The position numbers were made by a program, and so were the translations under genes. From NCBI RefSeq assembly GCF_019393635.1, contig NC_057864.1:443556822-443620821 (forward strand): a stretch of DNA of 64,000 nucleotides, in the 5' to 3' direction. Under the pieces are notes generated by a model that searched no databases, had not been told where the DNA came from, and saw only the letters and a program-made list of their open reading frames with translations. This stretch comes from Dromiciops gliroides. Taxonomy: Eukaryota > Chordata > Mammalia > Microbiotheria > Microbiotheriidae. Positions 52,950 to 63,566 of this stretch are shown piece by piece (position 1 is the first letter of the stretch; every line of letters begins with the position of its first letter).

Positions 52950-53560
52950 GGCAACAACAAATGTAATTTCATGAAACATCTGGTCATCCCATCCTGTCTC
53001 AAAGGCATAGAGACAGCAAGAATCATAGGTCTCCAAGAAGAACAAGGCCATTCAAAAAACAAAACAAAACAAATCCTGAATGTTATAAGGTAAGAAATGA
53101 TACAGGAAAATTATAGGAAAATACATACAAAATACATGACTTCTCCATATAGAAAACAAAATGCCAATCAGAAGAATTCACAGATCATCTCCAGGTGAAA
53201 GAACAACACAACAAAGTCCAAGACATATAGTGGTTAAAATAAATTAATTCAATGACAGTGAATTTTGCAAGTGACCAGGAGCAAGACCTTCAAATATAAA
53301 GGATAGGATATTAAAATAACACAAAACTATTCTGTATCCAACAAATCAAAAAAAGAAATTGAATAATGTATTTAGAAGAAATAAGGAACTCAAGATACAA
53401 CCCAGGAGGATATACCCTGCAAATCTGAGCTTAACCATCAATTTAGAAAGATAGATGTTCAATAAAAAACCAGATATTTGAAACATTCCTACTAAAAGCA
53501 AAAACAACACAACACAAAACAAAAAAACCATAGACTAGAGTAGATTATTTACTTTGCAAA
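52950..53560 (+). repeat. L1 LINE, ORF1 3' part
   Basis: 'agaatcataggtctccaaga' 'agaacaaggccattc' corresponds to the ORF1 RNA-recognition start, and 'caagtgaccaggagcaagac' 'cttcaaatataaagg' plus 'aggatataccctgcaaatct' 'gagcttaaccatcaattt' to the conserved C-terminal end (marsupial ORF1 has ...YPAKLS there). Frames are broken throughout; an inactive fragment. Confidence 0.6.
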
Positions 53561-53659
53561 CACTCCATGCAACAGAAACACAAGAGAGGTATATAAATAC
53601 AGCCACCAAGGAAAGCACAAATAACAAAATAAACTAGCCTATAAACTAACATGTGGAAC

Positions 53660-54700
53660 TTATTATGTGTTTGTTCTTATTCTTTTTCTTTTTAAATTTT
53701 ATTTTATTATACAGCATGTCTTAACAATAAAATGATTTAAACATACACATGGCATCCACTTAACAGATTATCTTTTCAATTAAAACTCTCTCTTCATTGC
53801 CAATAATAGTAATATAAATAGCAGTCCTACCCTATTAAGGGAATGCATTGAAAGTGCTGTGTACCATTGCATAACAACAAATTATATTGAAATAAACGTG
53901 TTATATCATAGCATAATTATTCTTCATTGTTAGTTTTTTCTTTTTTTTATTAATCTTTTCCTTTTCCTCCCCTCCCCACTGAGCACAATTTTTAAAGCCC
54001 TCAAAACACACAAAGCTTCATAGTTTATCAAAACAAATGACCACATTGGCCATGTTCAGAAGTTTATGTCTTTCTATATCTTAAGTTCATCACTTCTCTG
54101 TCAAATGGTGAGCAACATGTTTCATCTTCATTCTTTTGGACTAACAATTTATCATTGCATCGATCAGAATTCTAGAGTTTTCCAAAGTTATTTTTGTCTA
54201 TTGAGTTTTTATTGTATACATAGTTCTCTTATTCCTGCTCACTTTGCTCTGCTTCAGTTCACAGAGGTCTTCTTAGTTTCCTCCGAAACTGGCCATTTCA
54301 TCATTTCTTAGCCCCTCCAACACTAGGTATTTTCCTCTTTTGTGATCTTTATTAGTCTCATAGATATAAAGTAGAACCTCCGAGTTTCTTAATTTGAATT
54401 CCTCTGATTATTACTGATTGGGAGCATTTGCCTATATACTTGAATACCTTCCTTTGAAAATTTCCTGTTCATATCCTTGCACTATAACCTAAAATCACTA
54501 TAACCTAACAAAGAATGGTTTGTAGTTTTATAAATTTGAATGAGTCCCTTATATATCTTGGATATCAGACTTTTATCAGGCATCTTGTAGAGAGATTATT
54601 TTGTGGTATTCTGCTCTTCTCAGAACACATGTGTGATACCATTTTCATTTCCATGTACCTCATTTTAGGAAAAACACTGATGAATTACAGAAGATTTAAA
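53660..54700 (-). repeat. L1 LINE, ORF2 end and 3' UTR, minus strand
   Basis: Reversed marsupial L1 3' end: 'tatacagcatgtcttaacaa', 'attcctgctcactttgctct', 'gcttcagttcacagaggtct', then 'ttgaattcctctgattatta', 'tgattgggagcatttgccta', 'gtagttttataaatttgaat', 'gagtcccttatatatcttgg'. It faces the ORF1 piece on its left, so two different insertions or an inversion are implied. Confidence 0.65.
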
Positions 54701-54714
54701 AAAAAGGATAACTA

Positions 54715-55110
54715 GGTTGGGCAAAAACCCTCAAGATTTTTAGGTATGAAGACTGGTTAAAGAAACTAAGAATGTTTAGATTAGGGAAAAGAATACTTAG
54801 GAAGGCATGAGAGCTATTTCTAAATGTCTTTAAAAGGTAAAAGAGATTTTTTTTTCCTTCTTGGCCCTGGAGGACAAAGCCAGGAACAATAAGTAAAATT
54901 TGCATAGAAGCAGTTTTAGGTTTGGAATAAAGAAAAATCTCCTAACTAAACCCAAAGGGGAATGACCTGCTATGGGAGGTAGTGGGTTTCCTTCACTGGA
55001 GGTCTTCAAGACAATTTATGGCAAATGTTAGGAGATTTTTTGGTCAAGTCCAGATGGTATTTAATGGCTTCTAAATTCCCTTCCAAATAGGATGCTTTGT
55101 AACACTTGAA
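54715..55110 (+). repeat. CR1/L3 LINE 3' end
   Basis: 'ggtatgaagactggttaaag', 'cttcttggccctggaggaca', 'aagccaggaacaataagtaa', 'aatgacctgctatgggaggt', 'cttcactggaggtcttcaag'. This is the standard order of the CR1-clade 3' region. Confidence 0.8.
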
Positions 55111-55229
55111 TGAATGAATTAAACTAATAACTGCTAGGACTAATAAGGTCATTGACACACAATTAATCCATGGGATTTGTTTCCAGAAGATTTGAGGTCA
55201 AGTCAGCCACATCTGGGAGGCCTAATATA

Positions 55230-55472
55230 ATTAATTGGCAATGCAATGAATAGAATCTCAGGCCTGGAGTTAGGAAGACTCATCTTTTTTAGTTCAAATC
55301 TGGAATCAGACACTTACTAGCTATGGGACAATAGGAATTCACTTAATCCTCTTTGCCTTAGTTTTCCCATCTGTAAAATGAGTTGGAGAAGGAAATGACA
55401 AGTCTTTTCTAGGAAAATGCCAAATGGGGTCATGAAGACTTTGACACTATTGAAACAACTGAACAATAACAA
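55230..55472 (+). repeat. RTE-tailed SINE
   Basis: 'gcaatgaatagaatctcagg', 'agttcaaatctggaatcaga', 'aaatgagttggagaaggaaa', 'aaatggggtcatgaagactt', 'gaaacaactgaac'. Diverged, so relatively old. Confidence 0.8.
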
Positions 55473-55799
55473 TCTAATCAAGGGGACTTCAAATTGAAAA
55501 TGGGGATAGAACATGGGGAGATGACATTAGGTATATTATACAAAGGATCACAGAAAAGACGGTGCCCAGAAATGTATGAATATAACTTGGAAAAGTGTTG
55601 GAGGTAATGCTCATGGTCCCAGATACCTTTATACAAATGGGTAGAAAACTGGTAATAAATGAAGTGGATTTGAAATTTTAACACAAAGAGACAAATACAA
55701 CTTCTAAGGCATCCCTGAGACTTGATATAATAGGACTTATCACTGAAATATGACAAAAGAAAAAGATATGATAGAAATAGAAGAATCCCATTGTGATTT
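55473..55799. other. Unassigned sequence
   Basis: No element recognised; it may be further CR1/L3 sequence too diverged to call. Confidence 0.4.
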
Positions 55800-56530
55800 G
55801 GATAAAGAAAAAAATGTGGGTTAAGCAGGACTCACAGGCCAAATCTAACAAGGTAAAATTGAATATGGATATATGAAAACCACTGCACTTAGGTTCAAAA
55901 CATTAGTTGTGCAAGTACAATATGGGTAAGATGTCACTTAATGGTACTTCCTTTGTGGAGGATGTAGCTTACCAAGCTGGATATGAATCAACAGAGTGAC
56001 ACAGATCACATATATACATACACAGAGACATATAAACCAAACTAATATAATTGCAGTAAAAGTACAGTATCCCGAATAAGGGTAGGAGTAGTTCCACTCC
56101 ACTCTGTCCTGGTCAGATAACATCTGTTGAATTTGTGTTTACTCTTGGGAAACCCCCTTTTTTTTTTGGTGGGGCAATGAGGATTAAGTGACTTGCCCAG
56201 GGTCACACAGCTAGTGTCAAGTGTCTGAGGTCGGATTTGAACTCAGGTCCTCCTGTATCTAGGGCCGGTGCTTTATTTCTCCACTGTACCACCTAGCTGC
56301 CCCTGGGAACCACATTTTAATAAGGTTGATGAAACAAACTGTAGTGGTCCAGAAGAGAATGACAAGGATGTTAAAGGTCTTGGAACCGTGCCATATGAAG
56401 ATTCATTAAAGGAACTGGGATTATTTAGCCTGGAGAAGAAAAGACAGAAGGTAGCAGAGGGAGTATGTGCTGTCAGAGGACAGATCTAGGCCACTGGGTA
56501 GAAGTTACAGGGAGGGATGCATTAGCTAGC
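55800..56530 (+). repeat. CR1/L3 LINE fragment split by a SINE
   Basis: The left part has 'tgcacttaggttcaaaacat' 'tagttgtgcaagtacaatat' 'gg', the CR1 sequence downstream of the reverse transcriptase. The right part, after the SINE, has 'gtggtccagaagagaatgac' 'catatgaagattcattaaag' 'gaactgggattatttagcct' 'ggagaagaaaagac'. Together they form one old element. Confidence 0.75.
56150..56305 (-). repeat. WSINE1-type SINE inside CR1/L3, minus strand
   Basis: T-run, 'tggggcaatgaggattaagt', to 'gtaccacctagctgcccct'. The flanks 'gggaaaccccc' and 'gggaaccacat' suggest a target-site duplication 'gggaacc-c'. Confidence 0.88.
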
Positions 56531-56536
56531 TATAAG

Positions 56537-56765
56537 CAGAGATATGCTGGAACCACTGCTGACTGGCTTGGGAAAACCAAAGGTTAAATCTTCAGTATGA
56601 CCTCAGAAATGGGCAATCACCACATATCGGGGTTTGATTTATTGTTTTGTGGATTGTCTAGATTTAAGTGTTAATGATACAGATTAAATTTAGAAGTATG
56701 CGGGCATACATTTTTTTTTCCCTGCTGGAGCTCCTGGTTGTTAAAAATGCACTAGGACACCCTTG
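56537..56765. mobile_element. hAT-like non-autonomous DNA transposon, copy C
   Basis: Left end CAGAGATATGCTGG, interior 'gatttattgttttgtggatt' 'gtctagatttaagtgttaat', right end 'ctggttgttaaaaatgcact' 'aggacacccttg'. Length about 229 bp, close to copy A. A clean 8-bp duplication is not visible. Confidence 0.55.
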
Positions 56766-56867
56766 TGTTGTTCTATAAATATTACTTTAGCTTAGGAGCA
56801 GTGGAGAAGAAGGCTCAGGAAAAGAAGTCATCACCACATTGGAGGTGTGACGGAGGTGACTATAGGT

Positions 56868-57105
56868 TACTGCTACTACCACCAGTACTATTACTACTAC
56901 TACTACCACCACCACCACTACTACTACTACCACCACCACTACTACCACCACCACTACTACTACTACCACTACTGCTGCTACTACTACCACTACTGCTGCT
57001 ACTACTACCACTACTACCACTACTACCACCACCACCACCACCACCACCACCACTACTACTACTACTACCACTACTACCGCTACCACCACCACCACCACTA
57101 CCACA
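56868..57105 (+). repeat. ACT/ACC trinucleotide repeat
   Basis: About 235 bp of mixed tac, cac and ctg triplets. All frames stay open on both strands, giving false poly-Tyr/His, poly-Leu/Pro, poly-Val and poly-Ser/Gly proteins. Confidence 0.95.
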
Positions 57106-57110
57106 ACCAC

Positions 57111-57260
57111 TGGCATTTATATAGCACTTAGCACAGTGCCTGTCACACAATAGGCATTTAAATGTTTATTAACTCACTGGCTTTAAGGTTTTTACATTGC
57201 TTTATATGTATTATCTCATTAGAGCCTTACTATACCCCTGGATATAAGAAAGTTCTAACA
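57111..57260 (-). repeat. MIR-like CORE-SINE fragment, minus strand
   Basis: 'tggcatttatatagcactta' 'gcacagtgcctgtcac' and 'tatgtattatctcattagag' are MIR/L2-like pieces in a disturbed order. Confidence 0.45.
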
Positions 57261-57284
57261 AGTGGAGCCATCTGCAGAGCTAGC

Positions 57285-57440
57285 CTCTGAAGTAGTTAAC
57301 TCCTTGTCCCTGGAAGTGTTCAATCAGAAGCTAGCTTCCCCTTGACAGGAAGGTTTTAGGACAGATTCATGCATCTGGCAGAGGGTTAGACCACATGACC
57401 CCTAAGATCCATTTGACTTCTAAGATTCTTTGATTCTTTA
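57285..57440 (+). repeat. CR1/L3 LINE 3' end
   Basis: 'tccctggaagtgttcaatca' 'gaagctag', 'agattcatgcatctggcaga' 'gggttagaccacatgacccc' 'taagatcc', ending 'aagattctttgattctt', the CR1-clade terminal repeat. Confidence 0.75.
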
Positions 57441-57985
57441 TCTTTGAGCTGGGCTTGCCCATCCCCCTTTCCTTCCAGTCTTCCATGAAGAATAAAAAGG
57501 GAAACATTCACCTCCACCCCCCAGCTGGGGTTATTTCCACACACATCTCTCCACCCTCAACCAGCGACCAGAAAGCAGCATCTACAACTGTCCAATGTCT
57601 TCAGAAAGTTCAGGGCAAAAAAGGACAGTACAAACATGCCAAGGGTATTTTTCTGTATGAGATTTTCTTGAAAGAGCTTTTATCTAGGGTATCAAAATAA
57701 CCAACAGCTGAAGCATTTGCTGACTCGGAGGGGGAAATGTAGAACGCACAGTAATTGTTGTTATTTCTGAAGGATTCAGAAGCCTGGAGCCGGTTAGGTC
57801 CTTGTCAACAGCAACACTTCCCCTTAGCACTAAGCTACTGCCTAGTTCTTCATTCCAGAAGGCCAGAACAAAGTGCACAAGCTATTTAAAACAGGAGGCT
57901 TGGTGGTGATCTGCCAGCAAAGATGGGAAAATGTGATCCATTCACTTTACATGTGTAAAGCACAGAAATGTCTTCCCAAATTTTC
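57441..57985. other. Unassigned unique sequence
   Basis: Not repeat-like. Holds 'tgctgactcgg' (about 57719), resembling a MAF/NRF2 site, and other motif-rich unique sequence at 57690-57960. Possible conserved non-coding element; no exon recognised. Confidence 0.4.
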
Positions 57986-57989
57986 TCAA

Positions 57990-58245
57990 AAGTGGCAGGT
58001 TTTTATCCACTACCGACCTTCCCAACCTTTCTTCATTCCAGTGCCTTCTCTCTGTTAGTTATTTTCTATTTATCCTGTATATAGTTGACTTTATATAGAT
58101 TTGCTTGTTTTATCTCCCATTAGACTGTAAGCTCCTTGAGGGCAGGGATTGTCTTTTGCCTCTTTGTTGTATCCTCAGTGCTTAGCACAGTGCCTGGCAG
58201 ATGGTAGGTGCTTAATAAATACTATTGATTGATGTAATTTTCATA
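57990..58245 (+). repeat. L2 LINE 3' end
   Basis: 'tttctatttatcctgtatat', 'attagactgtaagctccttg', 'agggcagggattgtcttttg', 'agcacagtgcctggcagatg', 'gtaggtgcttaataaatact'. Well preserved. Confidence 0.9.
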
Positions 58246-58349
58246 AAAATGAAAGCTTTTTTCTACTGCCAACTGCAGTCCTGAAGCACAGTGAAGCAAA
58301 ATCCCTTCCAGTAACCCTGAAGATGTCATCAGAAATTCAGGCCAACTCA

Positions 58350-58490
58350 AATTAGCAAACATTTATTGAGTACCTACTATGTGAAATGCACCTTATTAGG
58401 TCCTGGAGATTCACAGGAAATAGCATCTTGGTCTCAAGGAACCTATGTTCTACTGGAACACAATGTACAGTATGCCAGAGTGGAAGTTAT
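58350..58490 (+). repeat. Ancient 'cattta-ttaag' repeat, 5' part
   Basis: 'agcaaacatttattgagtac' 'ctactatgtgaaatgcacc', 'tcaaggaacctatgttctac'. Confidence 0.55.
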
Positions 58491-58529
58491 GAGAAAGAAT
58501 GACTAAGTTAGGTCAAAGATTGAGAAGGA

Positions 58530-58735
58530 TTACAGAGTCACAGATTTAGAACTGGAAAGGAATTTAGAGGTTGTTGAATACAGTCTCTGCATTTTACACA
58601 GGAAGAACCTGAAGTATGGAGAGATCGAGTGATTTTTCTAGGTTTACACAGATGATGTGTCTGAGATAGGACTTGAATCCAAGCCTTCCTGACTAAAAGT
58701 GCAATGTCTAATAGACTATACCACACTGCCTTGGT
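58530..58735 (-). repeat. MIR3, minus strand
   Basis: 'gtcacagatttagaactgga', 'cattttacacaggaagaacc', 'gataggacttgaatccaagc', 'tagactataccacactgcc'. Full length. Confidence 0.85.
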
Positions 58736-59009
58736 TAATTCATACATTTTCTCCTTTGGGGAGCTGACCCATGCTCTCAAGTCCAACTACCATCTCTGTT
58801 GAGAAATCTTCCTTACAATAGTGCAGACTACTCAATCAAGTTCAATCAATCTGTAATAAACATTTTTGAATGTTTACCAGAGCTAGTGTAGCAATTGTTG
58901 TGGGGCAACCATCTCAATTCCCATTATCACTAGCAATCTGGAGTCCCAGGAGACAGTTACTAAGTTCACTCAGGGTACTAAAGTTCTCCCTCATTGAGAA
59001 TATACAGGA
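58736..59009. other. Unassigned sequence
   Basis: No element recognised. Confidence 0.4.
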
Positions 59010-59165
59010 AGAAAACTTGGTTTCTAGTTCTAATTTTGCCACATACTAGTGACCTTTGACAAGTCATTTCACTATTTTGGAGCTTGGCTTTCTCTTCTTG
59101 TAAAGTTGAGGCATTGTACTAGATGGTCCTCCAGGTCTCTTCTGGCTTTAGTGGTCTATGAACCT
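59010..59165 (+). repeat. MIR3 CORE-SINE
   Basis: 'cttggtttctagttctaatt', 'tgacctttgacaagtcattt', 'gtactagatggtcctccagg' 'tctcttctggcttt'. Confidence 0.8.
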
Positions 59166-59190
59166 ACTGTGGCACTGCATGAAAAGCGGA

Positions 59191-59191
<1 letters not shown>

Positions 59192-59255
<64 letters not shown>
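59192..59255 (+). repeat. Compound TC/CA microsatellite
   Basis: About 11 TC units run directly into about 21 CA units. Confidence 0.95.
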
Positions 59256-59319
59256 TACACAGATAACCCAAATGAATGTGGCTTTCACAGGTTCATATAA
59301 AGTCCATAATGGTCATAAT

Positions 59320-59480
59320 ATTAGAGATCTAAGGGACTTTAGAGATTATCTGGTCCATATTCTACCCCATCATTTTACAGATGAGGAAACTGAGTCTCAG
59401 TGGGGTTAAATAGTTTGCCCGAGGTCACATACTTTAAGTGACTTTACAAGGACTCCAAATTTCACTATACCATATACCAG
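59320..59480 (-). repeat. MIR3, minus strand
   Basis: 'tagagatctaagggacttta' 'gagattatctggtccatatt', 'cattttacagatgaggaaac' 'tgagtctcagtgggg'. Confidence 0.8.
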
Positions 59481-59529
59481 AAAATGATAATTCTCTTTTC
59501 CATGGTGCTTTGCAGTTTATAAAGTGCTC

Positions 59530-59695
59530 AGTTACTCAATAAGCATTTATTAAGCACTTACTATATGCAAGGTTTTGTGCAAAATGTTGGGTAAACAAAA
59601 AAAAATGAGAAAAATAGGGACATTACCTTCAAGTGGATGACATTCTAATTGGTGAGACGACATGCAGATAATTATGTATATATCATAACTATGTA
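59530..59695 (+). repeat. Ancient 'cattta-ttaag' repeat, 5' part
   Basis: 'caataagcatttattaagca' 'cttactatatgcaagg', 'tcaagtggatgacattctaa' 'ttggtgagacgacatgcag'. Confidence 0.6.
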
Positions 59696-59699
59696 CATA

Positions 59700-59960
59700 T
59701 CAGGGGAAGGTAGGTGGTGCAGTGCATAGAGAACCTAGCCTGGAATCAGAAAGACTCATCTTCTTGAGTTCAAATCTGACCTCAGACACATCCTATCTGT
59801 GTGACCCTGGACAAATCACTTAACCCTGTTTGCCTCAGTTTCCTCATCTATAAAATGAACTAGAGAGGAAATGGCAAACCACTCTAGGATCTCTGCCAAG
59901 AAAACCCTAGATGGGGTCATGAAAAAGCAGACACAACTGAAATGATTGAACACACACATA
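59700..59960 (+). repeat. RTE-tailed SINE
   Basis: 'gaaggtaggtggtgcagtgc', 'gagttcaaatctgacctcag', 'gaggaaatggcaaaccactc', 'tgccaagaaaaccctagatg' 'gggtcatgaaaaagcagaca', 'actgaaatgattgaac'. Confidence 0.88.
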
Positions 59961-59962
59961 CA

Positions 59963-60195
59963 TTGGCAGCTAGGTGGTTCAGTGGATAGAATATCAGGCC
60001 TAGAGTCAAAAAAGACCTGAGTTCAAATTTGAACTCAGACACTTACTGGCTGTGTGATCCTGAGCAAGACATTTAAATGACATCTACCTCAGTTTCCTCA
60101 TCTGTAAAATGGGAATAACGATAGCACCTGTCTCCCAGGTTTGCTATAGAGATCAAAGGAAGTAATATATCAATGTTAGCTATTATTATTTTATG
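59963..60195 (+). repeat. MIR/MAR1 CORE-SINE
   Basis: 'ggcagctaggtggttcagtg', 'gagttcaaatttgaactcag', 'cctcagtttcctcatctgta' 'aaatgggaataacgatagca', 'atatcaatgttagctattat'. Full length, directly after the RTE-tailed SINE. Confidence 0.88.
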
Positions 60196-60555
60196 AATTA
60201 AAATCTTGTCTTCCACACCTCTCAATATTGTCTCACACATCACTAATGCAGCTGTCAGCTTGGCTTGATGAGACTTGCTAAGATCCTCATACTTTAAGGT
60301 AGGGGTACTTATTTTTGTGATGGGAAGTCCTTTGGCAGTCTAGTGAAGCCTATGAGATCCTTCTCAGAATAATGGTCTAAAATGTATAAAATAAAATGGA
60401 TAGGATTACAAAGGAAAACACATATACTTAAATGAAGTTATCAATACACACACACACACATACACACACACACATGTACACACATTTAAAAACAAGTTCA
60501 TGGACTCAAATCCCTGCTTTAAGGTATCAATAGTTACAGCATCAATAGCCTGTGT
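60196..60555. other. Unassigned, with a CA repeat
   Basis: Interrupted CA repeat at about 60446-60485; the rest is not recognised. Confidence 0.5.
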
Positions 60556-60559
60556 GGTC

Positions 60560-60955
60560 TACTTCTGTATACTGCTCTTATAGTGGGCAGAACCACATTC
60601 TGTTCCATATACAATTTAGTCCCCTTCCTGTCTCCATGTCTTTTCACTGGTTGTCCTTCATATCTGGAATTTGCTCATTCCTAACCTCCACCTTTCAGAA
60701 TCACTGCTTTTCTTCAAATTCAGCTCATTTCCCCTTCCATGTAAAGACTTCCTTGCTCTCCCCAGGTATTAATGCCTTAGCTGACAACAGTGCCTTTTAT
60801 CTATTTTGCATGTACTTATAACAGAAATTCACATTGATCTGCTCGGATAGAATATAATCTCTTTGAGGGCAAGGTTGGCTTTACTTTTGTCTTTGTATCT
60901 CTGCCACCTACCATGGGGCTGGATGCTCAGTACAAATGAATGAAAAGCTCTTATT
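60560..60955 (+). repeat. L2 LINE 3' region
   Basis: 'tggaatttgctcattcctaa', 'ttcaaattcagctcatttcc', 'gtaaagacttccttgctctc', 'tctttgagggcaaggttggc', 'ggctggatgctcagtac'. The 89-codon frame here is repeat read-through. Confidence 0.75.
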
Positions 60956-61075
60956 ATAACTACTGCTTATGTGTCAAGCATTGTGCTATGGCTGTAGATA
61001 CAAATACAAAAGCGAAGACAAGCCCTGACCTCAAAGAAATTGAATTCTAATAGTAGAAATAAATAGAGGAGATTG
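60956..61075 (+). repeat. Ancient 'cattta-ttaag' repeat, 5' part
   Basis: 'tgtgtcaagcattgtgctat', 'gacaagccctgacctcaaag'. Confidence 0.5.
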
Positions 61076-62214
61076 ATGGTCAGGGAAGGGTGGTCTGGCA
61101 AGTCATAGAGATGATATATGGAATGATAGAGGAGCCAATTCATATATTCAACAGGAGTCTAGAATAGTGGTAGTTTGATTGCAGTACTCAGAAAAAGAAG
61201 TGTGTATGGGGGGTGGGGCAGGAAGGTTATTACCTAATCCTTAGAGAAAGGCAAGAAAATGACTGGGCTGAAAATGAGGATGCATGGTCCTAGGGAGTAT
61301 AGAACCCAGTGATTTAGCTTCTCTCAGGGGGTTTGGTATGGTACATGGAACAAAAGCAGCAACAGAAACAGAGGGGAGAAAAATGGCAGGGAGGAGGATG
61401 AGGGCACGTAGAAGGCATTTAACAAATGCTTGTTCGTTGGTTTGACTTGGTTTGGCTTAGAGAATTCCTCATTTTCAAAAGTTTTCAAGAATAATTTGGA
61501 TCACTCTTGTCTGGTTGACTGGAAAGCTTCAGAAGGGATTGCTTCATGCCTGCAGAATGGGATTGAACATAATGACTTTTAAGACTTCTTCCAAATCTAA
61601 AGTTCTATGATTTAGGATATTTGACTTTTTTTTTAGCCCAATATTCTTCCCACTATGCCATGTTATCGGTCGTAACATTTCATTCCTGTCTACTACATTT
61701 TCTCAAGCCAGGAAACATGCTGGTTGAGAACATGGGTATAGTTCAGATGTTCACATGGAAAGTTTAAGTAATGCTTGAAATGAATTAAGCTAAAAGGTAG
61801 AACAGTATGGGTTAAAGGAAAGCATTTGAGATGAACTTAGTAATGGAGTAACTAGAAATTCTTTCACTTGGGAAAAACAGCTGAGAGGCATGATGGAGAT
61901 GAGGAGTGAGTGGACATGGGAGACAGTGGATAGACACGGCATGCACTATTACCATAGGGAAAGTCATCATGCCAAAAGGGAGGTTGACTCTCACCCCCAG
62001 GGGTGACTAAAGAGAAAAGCAAGCCCAGGACATGGAGGAGACTCAACTTCTTGTTGTAGGTAGCTAGCTGATGAAGGACCATAATCATTTCTAAAAGGAA
62101 ATGATATTGGACATTCCTTTGCTGCAGGAAGAAAATTTGGCTTTTCCATTGTGGGGATCTTTCTCACCCCCATTTCAACACTTTGGGACAAAGCTCCATT
62201 GGCTCCAGGCTAGT
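61076..62214. other. Unassigned sequence
   Basis: A MIR3-like end is at about 61570-61615 ('cttccaaatctaaagttcta'). The 61130-61300 part may continue the ancient repeat to its left. The remainder is unrecognised. Confidence 0.4.
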
Positions 62215-62400
62215 CATGGCTCTGCTCTGGAGTACTGGATCCTAGTTCCAGCATAAACATTAATGATTAGATATTAGAAAAGTTACTTTCTGTCTCTGGG
62301 CCTCAGTTTCCTTTTCTGTAAAGTGAAGGTGTTGCACTAAATGCTGGTCCCTTCAAGCTCTGGATTTTTCTGACTGGAGGCTATCATAGTAGAATCACGC
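62215..62400 (+). repeat. MIR3 CORE-SINE
   Basis: 'gagtactggatcctagttcc', 'gggcctcagtttccttttct' 'gtaaagtgaaggtgttgcac', 'ggtcccttcaagctctgga'. Confidence 0.8.
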
Positions 62401-63227
62401 TTACCAGGCAGGAGAAGGTAGAAAACCTCTACTTTGCTATTCTCCTGTTCCCTGAGGCTGTGATGTCCTCAGACTGTCCTCTCTTCTTTCACTCCTAAGA
62501 GGCAACTGTTCCAGCTAAGGCTTTTCTGATGTATATTCATTTACAGGCATTCTAATTTTAAAAGTTCTCCATGTGAAAGGATGACTTTGATATTCAGCAG
62601 GAATTTATTTCTTCCTATTAGCATCACATTATACAAGTCTCTGACAGATTAATCACAGCTATTGTTTTGCTGTTTATTCTTACCACAGTATAATTTTACT
62701 TTCAAAATGTTTTTTTAATTAAGAAGGAAGTACAGTAGGGGGAAGGCTTCTTTCTAGCCAAAGGCTTCTCTAGCCCCAGGGGCATGCAGGTGGATGATGG
62801 GTGCTGCCTGCAGCCCCTGTGAAGACATCCCAGACGCCATTGCTGCTCTCTCACAAACCAGAACCAGGGAAGAATCAAGTCCTAGCAGGTGATAGGACTG
62901 TGAACACTTGGTTAGCTCAGAGCAATGTGTTTATCTAATAGTTTTCCCTTTTTGTCTTTTTAAAATTAACATCCTTATACCTTATGGCAAAAAAGAAAAC
63001 CCCTACAATTTGATCAAAGGTCTTTCCTAACTGAAGCAAGAATTCTAGCTGTTCCATTGTTGCCTAGAATTAGGAAAAAGGTGAAACTTACAAGTTGGGA
63101 AGGGCCCGGACCACCTCCTGATCTGAAGTATCCTGGATAGTGCTCCCAGTTTGTTAGGCCCAGTATACAAGATCAAGGTAAAAATGCAAATGCCCTTAAC
63201 AGCTATTCATTTAAAGGATTCATAGAC
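62401..63227. other. Unassigned, partly unique sequence
   Basis: 62530-62960 is unique, not repeat-like and contains balanced GC sequence (for example 'gggtgctgcctgcagcccct'); possible conserved non-coding sequence. No exon recognised. Confidence 0.4.
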
Positions 63228-63410
63228 AATTTTGAATCTATAGTCTAGCTTTGATTCTGTTCATTTTAAATCTGAATATGTTTTAGTCTTGTTTTTGTAA
63301 ATTTCTAGTTTGACTATGTTCTAGCTTTAATTCTGTTAATTTTGAATCTATGTTCTAGCCTTGATTCTGTTAATTTCAAATCTATGTTCTAGCTTTGATT
63401 CTGTTTATCT
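63228..63410 (+). repeat. 34-bp minisatellite, about five units
   Basis: The unit is roughly 'aattttgaatctatgttcta' + 'gctttgattctgtt'. The last two copies (63333-63404) are nearly identical; the first three are more diverged, one with a short insertion. It is AT-rich and lacks palindromic repeats. Confidence 0.85.
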
Positions 63411-63566
63411 ACTAACTGGGTGATCTTGGTCAAGACCCTTAGCCAGAGTTTCTATTCAATGTCTCCATTTATAAATTATTCAATTGGATTTTGTGAGTTA
63501 ATTTATATGGATGGTTCCTCCAATCATTCAGTTCACAACTCCAAAGTTCTTGACACATAGTTGATG
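63411..63566 (+). repeat. MIR-like fragment
   Basis: 'tactaactgggtgatcttgg' 'tcaagacccttag', then 'tctccatttataaa', resembles a degenerate MIR. Confidence 0.45.

Noticed and set aside
56765-57150. Several 94-119 codon frames on both strands
   Set aside because: All arise from the ACT/ACC triplet repeat, which has no stops in any frame.
63228-63410. Possible CRISPR-like array
   Set aside because: Units are contiguous without unique spacers and the host is a mammal; it is a minisatellite.
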